A stretch of DNA of 64,000 nucleotides from Rehmannia glutinosa (Eukaryota; Streptophyta; Magnoliopsida; Lamiales; Orobanchaceae), in assembly GCA_016081115.2 (NCBI GenBank), contig CM071936.1, forward strand, positions 87,907,943-87,971,942. The letters are read 5' to 3'. The translations under genes were made by a program, and so were the position numbers. The notes under the pieces are model-generated. The model worked only from the letters and a program-made list of their open reading frames with translations, made no database searches and was not told where the DNA came from. This document shows, piece by piece, positions 59,183 to 64,000 of this stretch (positions within the stretch are counted from its first letter, which is position 1; each line of letters starts with the position of its first letter).

Positions 59183-60710
59183 TGATATGTGTGAGTTTTA
59201 CATGTATTTTAAGGCGTATTTCTGGCTATAATGATGGGTAAACATGCACATACTCGCGTTAAATGTTACATATTCACTCCTTGTGGAAAAGATATTACAC
59301 TTTGCTTATTTTGTAGGAATTTCATGATATTTGAAGCAAATTGAATACGAATACGAGGATAGCAAAGTGGAAACACGGAGAATTGAGTGAGTATACGAAA
59401 CGTGAAGCCAAAAAGAGCGAAAGTTGAGCGTCTAAGGAAAAGACAGGGGGCACACGGGTTGGGCGTGCCTCAGACACCACCCGTGCACCCCTGAATAAAG
59501 AACATTTGAGCCTCTGCATGGCGCACGGGTAGGCCGCGCTCCTACGCACCACCCGTGCGTTCTACAGAGAAAGGATGAATTCACTGGGATAGCGCACGGG
59601 TAGCCCGTGCTCCGACGCACCACCCGTGCGCTCTACAGAGACTTGGATTATTTCAGCAGGTGGTGGCGCACGGGTAGCCCAGTGCTCCGGCCAAGACCGC
59701 CCGTGCGTCTGTATTTGGAATCCCATAATCTATGAGATTATGCCCTAAACTTGAAGGTGGGTATAAAAAGGCTTTTTGGGGGGCGCACACAAGGATATTC
59801 TGGCATTTTTGGGATCTACAACACAAGACAAGGGTCAACTCTTGGAAGGAGATATCAAGGAGACAATCGGGTTGCATCGGAGCTTGAAGAACGGAGATAT
59901 ATCGAGAGATTGTCGACGTTCCTAAGTTTTTCTTGCTTCTCTTTTAGTTTCAATCTTTCATTTTCATTTGTAATGGCTTTGAACACTTTGTTTATAAGTT
60001 GTTTAGAAATCATGTGTAGCTAAACTCTTGAGATTTCGGGTTTTGGGAGTAGATTGATGAACTCTTGTTGGATGTTTTAATCTTAGTTGAAGTTATTATC
60101 TTGAAGCCTATTTGAGTATTTTGAGCTTATTCTTGTTTTATCACTTGATCAATGATTTAACTTGTTTGATATATTGATTCATAATTCGAGAGATGAGTTT
60201 CAATATTAGATCTTGAATACTCGACACAAATATTTACATGAATCGAGAGGTTTGTAAATATTTGTGAGGATATTGATCTTTTAAACTTTTGGGAGTTGAA
60301 TGCTTCATGTTGAGTAGAGATGCTAGCATAAGTATTTCAATCTACGTTTTATATGCATCTCGAGAGGAGGATAAAATAGTCTTGTGATCGTCTTATAGGA
60401 ATATTGATAATAACGTGGCTTGATTAAACCGGATAACAAGAGGATTATTAAACGAAACCTTAACTCGAAATCCATTTCATTATCTTGATACTTCTATCAT
60501 TTGTATTATCTTAACCTTGTGTTTTAGTGATTTAAATTTGTGTTAATCTCAATACAACAATCATCAAATTTCGATCGTCTAAATAAAAATAAGACTATCT
60601 TAGTTCAATACTTAGCATATTAATTTATTAGTCTCCGTGGATACGACCTTGCTTACCCTATTCTATAAATTACACCGCACTTTGCGGTGAAGCTAAAAAT
60701 AAGGCGAACA
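59183..60710 (+). mobile_element. Solo LTR (likely gypsy) nested in element C
   Basis: Starts TGATATGTGTGAG and ends AAGGCGAACA, with the perfect 5-bp duplication ctcat (59178-59182 and 60711-60715). The 1,528 bp include tctccgtggatacgacc near the end, a motif I recall from plant gypsy LTRs. A cluster of GC-rich hairpins lies at 59445-59710. A minus-strand fragment of the same family is embedded in the LTR of copy A (22990-23340). Confidence 0.88.
59445..59710 (+). repeat. Four GC-rich hairpin repeats in the solo LTR
   Basis: Four copies, about 70 bp apart, of a unit gcgcacgggt...acccgtgcgc whose two arms are inverted copies and can fold. The linkers share tctacagaga. They stand out sharply from the AT-rich surroundings. 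Confidence 0.8.
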
Positions 60711-60715
60711 CTCAT

Positions 60716-61050
60716 AAAAGCCATAAGTTGTGATTTTTTTAGTCCAATTATTGCTTGATGGACTTATATACTTGTCTAATGATGTTTTGTGACAGGGGGA
60801 GCTTATAAGCTCTTGAACAATATGTAAAAGCTAAGCTTCTAGCTTATGGTTAATTGCTTTTACATTATTCTTGATGTGCTTGTTGATAGGGGAGCTTGTG
60901 CTTATTACTGAATATATTTACTCCCCTACTTGGTTGCTTTTATATTTTTGAAATTGTGGTTGCTTCCAAACGGTTAAATGTTTTTACCGGAAAATCATTT
61001 CTAAAATTGTTCTCCTATTTTGTGTAAAAATTGTTTTGGTTTGTAATCAT
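60716..61050 (+). other. Non-coding 3' region of element C, right of nested solo LTR
   Basis: AT-rich, contains repeated agctta/aagctt motifs. It leads into the PPT. Confidence 0.45.
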
Positions 61051-61051
61051 C

Positions 61052-61064
61052 AAAAAGGGGGAGA
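61052..61064 (+). other. Polypurine tract of element C
   Basis: The run aaaaagggggaga lies just before the 3' LTR. The context atcatcaaaaaggggga is identical to that of copy B at 14648-14664. Confidence 0.85.
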
Positions 61065-61065
61065 T

Positions 61066-62529
61066 TGTTTGATACATGTTTTTATCTTAATTTTGATGAT
61101 TTTATTTTTACACCAAAACAATGTTTTTAATTGTTGTCCAAATACTCCTAAATGATTTAAAATGGTTTTAATATTTTCCGAGTATTTCTTCAAGTTTATT
61201 TTTGATAAAATTGGACAACACTTTTAATGATTTTGGGTTTATAAGATTTCACTTCTAAACAAGGTTTCTAAATGTTGTCTAAATACTTCCGATTGGTTTA
61301 AAAATGTTTTTACTAAATTTTCGGAGTATTTCTTGGGTTTTATTTTCGACAAAAATTGGACAACATTTCTGTCTCTTGGTCGACCGGTCGCCCTATAGGG
61401 CAACCCGTACCTGAAGATGTTTTTTGAAACAGAAAATGAGACGGAAGAAAAATCATGCAGGTCGACCGGTCGCCCAGGGGTCGACCGGTACCTGCAAGTT
61501 CGATTTTGAAACAGAACGTTTTATCTTCTCAAACCTATGAGGGGGACCGGTTGAAGTTAAGGTCGACCGGTCGAAGTACCCTATGACCGGTCGCCCTGTG
61601 TAATTTTCCTGTGTTTCGTTTCAAACCTCTATTTCTGTGCGACCGGTCGCCCTGTGCTTTGACAGCAAAAATATGACCGTTTGACAGCAGACAAATTTCC
61701 TTAAAATGTGGGATTGATTTCTAACAGCTATATTCTTGATTTTAATTGTATTTTTCTGTAGATTTTCAATCCCCAAGAGGAGCCTATGCTTGATCAATCA
61801 TCTCCTATAAATAGAGGAAGTTTTGGAGCAACCAACACAACAATTGAGACACAACACAACAAGATACACTTCAAGCAAATATTTGTTCTTCATTGTTATT
61901 ATTCTTGTTGTAATTTTGCCTAGCTTATCACTTTCACATCCTTGAGGTCTAGGCTATTCTTGATTACACTTTGCACTCAAATTGTAATATTCATTATTGA
62001 GTTGTAATCTTGATTTTTGGTTATCATTCAACACAAGATATCCTTGTGAGTGTTCTTGTGGTAAGAACACACTTGGATGATCTAGGTGATATGTGCAAGA
62101 AGATTGTGGTGATCTTCTTATTGAGGTATTGAAGAATTTGGTATTCTTCAAGGTTGAAGATTGTGGTAATCTTCACAAGGTGCCGTTGAAGGAAGATTGT
62201 GGTAATCTTCAAAGGGAGATTGTGGTAATCTCCAAAGGTGGTGTTGAAGAAGAGTGTGGTGCTCTTCAAGGTGTTGTAAGTAGAGTTTGTATTAATTTTG
62301 GTAATTAATAAAATTCTTTTTCTTTTTGAAATCCATCCCGGATATACTGGGGTGGTAGAGGATTAGGCCCTAGGTGGGTTGAACCTCTTTAAATCAACGT
62401 GTGTTGTTTACATTCCGCACCTTTATTATTGTTTTTGAGCATTCGGTTCGAAAAAAAGGGTAAAATTGAAAAGATGGAGATAATCTATTCATCCCCCCTT
62501 CTAGATTATCGTAGCCGCTTGGACTTACA
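61066..62529 (+). repeat. 3' LTR of element C
   Basis: Aligns with 53141-54608, ends TTGGACTTACA, and is followed directly by the target copy ttagg. TATA motif at 61805-61814. Confidence 0.93.
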
Positions 62530-63435
62530 TTAGGTTCATGCATCATGTTAATGTATGTTCATAGTTTTTCACGAGCATCTCATATTAAGTAAGTCAAGTC
62601 TTAAAGTTCAGAATTAATAACGTTTTTCAAAGAAATGGGTGCACATTGTTCTATGATGCTGGAGTGAGTGGGAAATGGGCACGGGGGATCGGTGTTCCGA
62701 CCATGTAATGTTAATGTTAAAGGAAAAGGGCCTTCGGGCAAAATGAATTGAAATGGGCCTTCGGGCAAAATGAATGGGCAAAATCACGGTTCCAAATAAC
62801 AAGGCCCACTGCGACCCTGATTAGAACAATGTGTTACCAAGTGAGCTCGCGTCCTAAGAATGTTTCATGCAACGAAAGGCAAAGTTTTATGCGAAAGAAA
62901 GTTTTAAGCAATGAAAGGAAGGTTTTTAAGCAAGGAAAATGTAAAGTCTTTTTAAAAGCTAAGATATTGCATTAGGCATGCATTCATGCATGAGATTACT
63001 TGTTGAGCTCCTTTAGCTCATTCCACGAATGTTAAATTTTTCAAATATGAATGCAGAAAAGGAAGGAGATGGCTGGGCGCAGTGACTCAGGGAACCCACG
63101 TCTCTCATGATTTCATGTCTTTCAGTTTCTCTTATTTATAAAGTTTGACTTTTTAGTTTATTAAATATTGAATGTCGTTTTATTTTCAGAATGGATGTCA
63201 ATGGAATTTTTATTATTTTCAAAGTTTTGATTTTTAGTTTATTAAATGTCGAATGTCATTTTATTTTCAGTACAAATGTTTTTCGACTAGTGATTATTAG
63301 TATTTAATTCCGATGCAAAGTTTTCAAAAGAAGTAAAAGTTTTTACTATTTCATAATTTAGATATTTTTTTAAGGAATTCTCTTTATTTCTTATTTTTTG
63401 CATTAAAATTCAAATAAGCTAGAAAGGGCGCTACA

Positions 63436-63753
63436 AAGTTTGTATATGCTTTAGTGATTTTGTCAATTATGGAGTATCACTTTTAACTGTAATAGTATGA
63501 TTTTTATGACTAAAAGTATCAGTTTTATTAATATAAGTATACTATATATGAGTATGCTTTTGGTGATATTTCTCAAGTATATAGTATCAATTTTACCCAT
63601 AAAAGTATTACTTTTGGCTCATAAAGTATCACTTTTAGGGATAAAAGTATTCCATGTATGAGTGTTTTTCTGTCAAGTATTGCAGTATCACTTTTAACCT
63701 TAAAAGTACAACTTTTTCACTTACTATTTTATTTTTTATAATTGTAGAATGTC
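63436..63753 (+). repeat. Intron unit, second copy of the duplicated segment
   Basis: Copy of 44909-45257 with an internal loss of about 30 bp near 63685. Its first five bases are also the right target duplication of the gypsy solo LTR. Confidence 0.85.
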
Positions 63754-64000
63754 CATGAAGCATTCCTGCTATTTAGGAGGAACTTCAATGTTCTAACCAG
63801 ATATCACATGGAGATGTTTAACAATCTGAAGAACGAAGGTAAGCAAGAGAAAAAAATTGCAAGTTCTTCACAGTCTCCAGTGACTGAGAGCCAGAAGTTC
63901 TTTTCGGATGTCAGACTTCATGAGTACATTGACAAAGTTGTGGAGAACTTTGAAAGGATGAAAAACCTGGCAGATGAGATGCCAAATTTTGAGTTGCTGA
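63754..64000 (+). pseudogene. 3' exon of the mobile-element-associated gene, open to window end
   Basis: After a ttgtag splice acceptor (about 63748) one frame stays open to the edge: HEAFLLFRRNFNVLTRYHM, then a Ser/Lys-rich linker and DVRLHEYIDKVVENFER. No stop occurs in about 83 codons. It fits the preceding exon end near 44909 in phase (RDG then N-V-H). It is the continuation of the gene split by the 18-kb nested insertion. The product is unknown, and a Ulp1-type protease further right is possible. Confidence 0.5.

Larger units (their letters stand above)
53141..62529 (+). mobile_element. Element C: non-autonomous copia-type LTR element with gag and ORF3-like gene, no pol
   Basis: Two LTRs (53141-54608 and 61066-62529) flanked by the perfect 5-bp duplication ttagg (53136-53140 and 62530-62534). 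PBS TGGTATCA follows the 5' LTR by two bases, and a PPT precedes the 3' LTR. Inside are a gag-like ORF, a second ORF with a basic start and acidic end, and long non-coding sequence. No protease, integrase or RT is present, so movement would need enzymes from another element. A solo LTR is nested at 59183-60710. Confidence 0.9.
45263..63435 (+). mobile_element. Solo LTR of a Ty3/gypsy element, carrying two nested insertions
   Basis: Starts TGTAACGACCCG, ends GGGCGCTACA, and is flanked by the perfect 5-bp duplication aagtt (45258-45262 and 63436-63440). Its own sequence is in three pieces, 45263-46230, 52401-53140 and 62535-63435, about 2.6 kb in total. The rest is the LINE and copia element C. 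No second LTR, PBS or gag-pol of this element is seen, so it is a solo LTR. Confidence 0.85.

Noticed and set aside
59322..59623. Minus-strand ORFs with repeated ARPTR segments
   Set aside because: They are translations of the GC-rich hairpin repeats in the solo LTR and have no independent coding support.

Overview
This window is nuclear DNA of a flowering plant, almost certainly a eudicot. The evidence is spliced genes with GT-AG introns, Ty1/copia and Ty3/gypsy LTR elements, a plant L1-type LINE with a C-terminal RNase H, a tRNA-derived SINE, hAT, Mutator, CACTA and Helitron-like miniature elements, and a GDSL esterase gene of the plant CPRD49 family. The species cannot be named from the sequence. 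Most of the 64 kb is transposable element, much of it nested.

Region 1 (1-24371) holds two copies of one large SIRE/Maximus-like copia family. Copy A lies on the minus strand: LTR 22089-24371, gag, pol, then a post-pol ORF3 running off the left edge. Copy B (2260-16207, plus strand, both LTRs) is inserted head-on into A between A's pol and ORF3, and the two A flanks rejoin exactly at a diverged 5-bp target duplication. Both copies encode gag, protease, integrase, RT and RNase H, followed by an unusually long third ORF. Both are broken, B heavily. The two LTRs of B differ mainly at CAG/CTG sites, which points to sequencing or polishing error at methylated CHG sites as much as to age.

Region 2 (24372-35000) has no host gene I can recognise. 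It contains a solo gypsy LTR on the minus strand (26998-31769) carrying a CACTA-type miniature element (29243-30086), a hAT-like end and a well preserved SINE (34644-34843).

Region 3 (35108-40209, minus) is the one apparently intact host gene: a six-exon SGNH/GDSL esterase of 254 codons plus stop. Every splice site keeps the frame. Its introns hold hAT and Mutator-type MITEs and a 21-bp minisatellite.

Region 4 (about 41340-64000, plus) is a decayed gene of the plant mobile-element-associated (Ulp1/MULE-type) class. It is split by a nested stack: a gypsy solo LTR (45263-63435, TSD aagtt) contains an L1-type LINE (46231-52384, TSD of about 16 bp) and a copia element C (53141-62529, TSD ttagg). 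C itself contains another solo LTR (59183-60710, TSD ctcat). Element C has gag and an ORF3-like gene but no pol, and its PBS and PPT context matches copies A and B, so it looks like a non-autonomous element that may depend on another element's pol.
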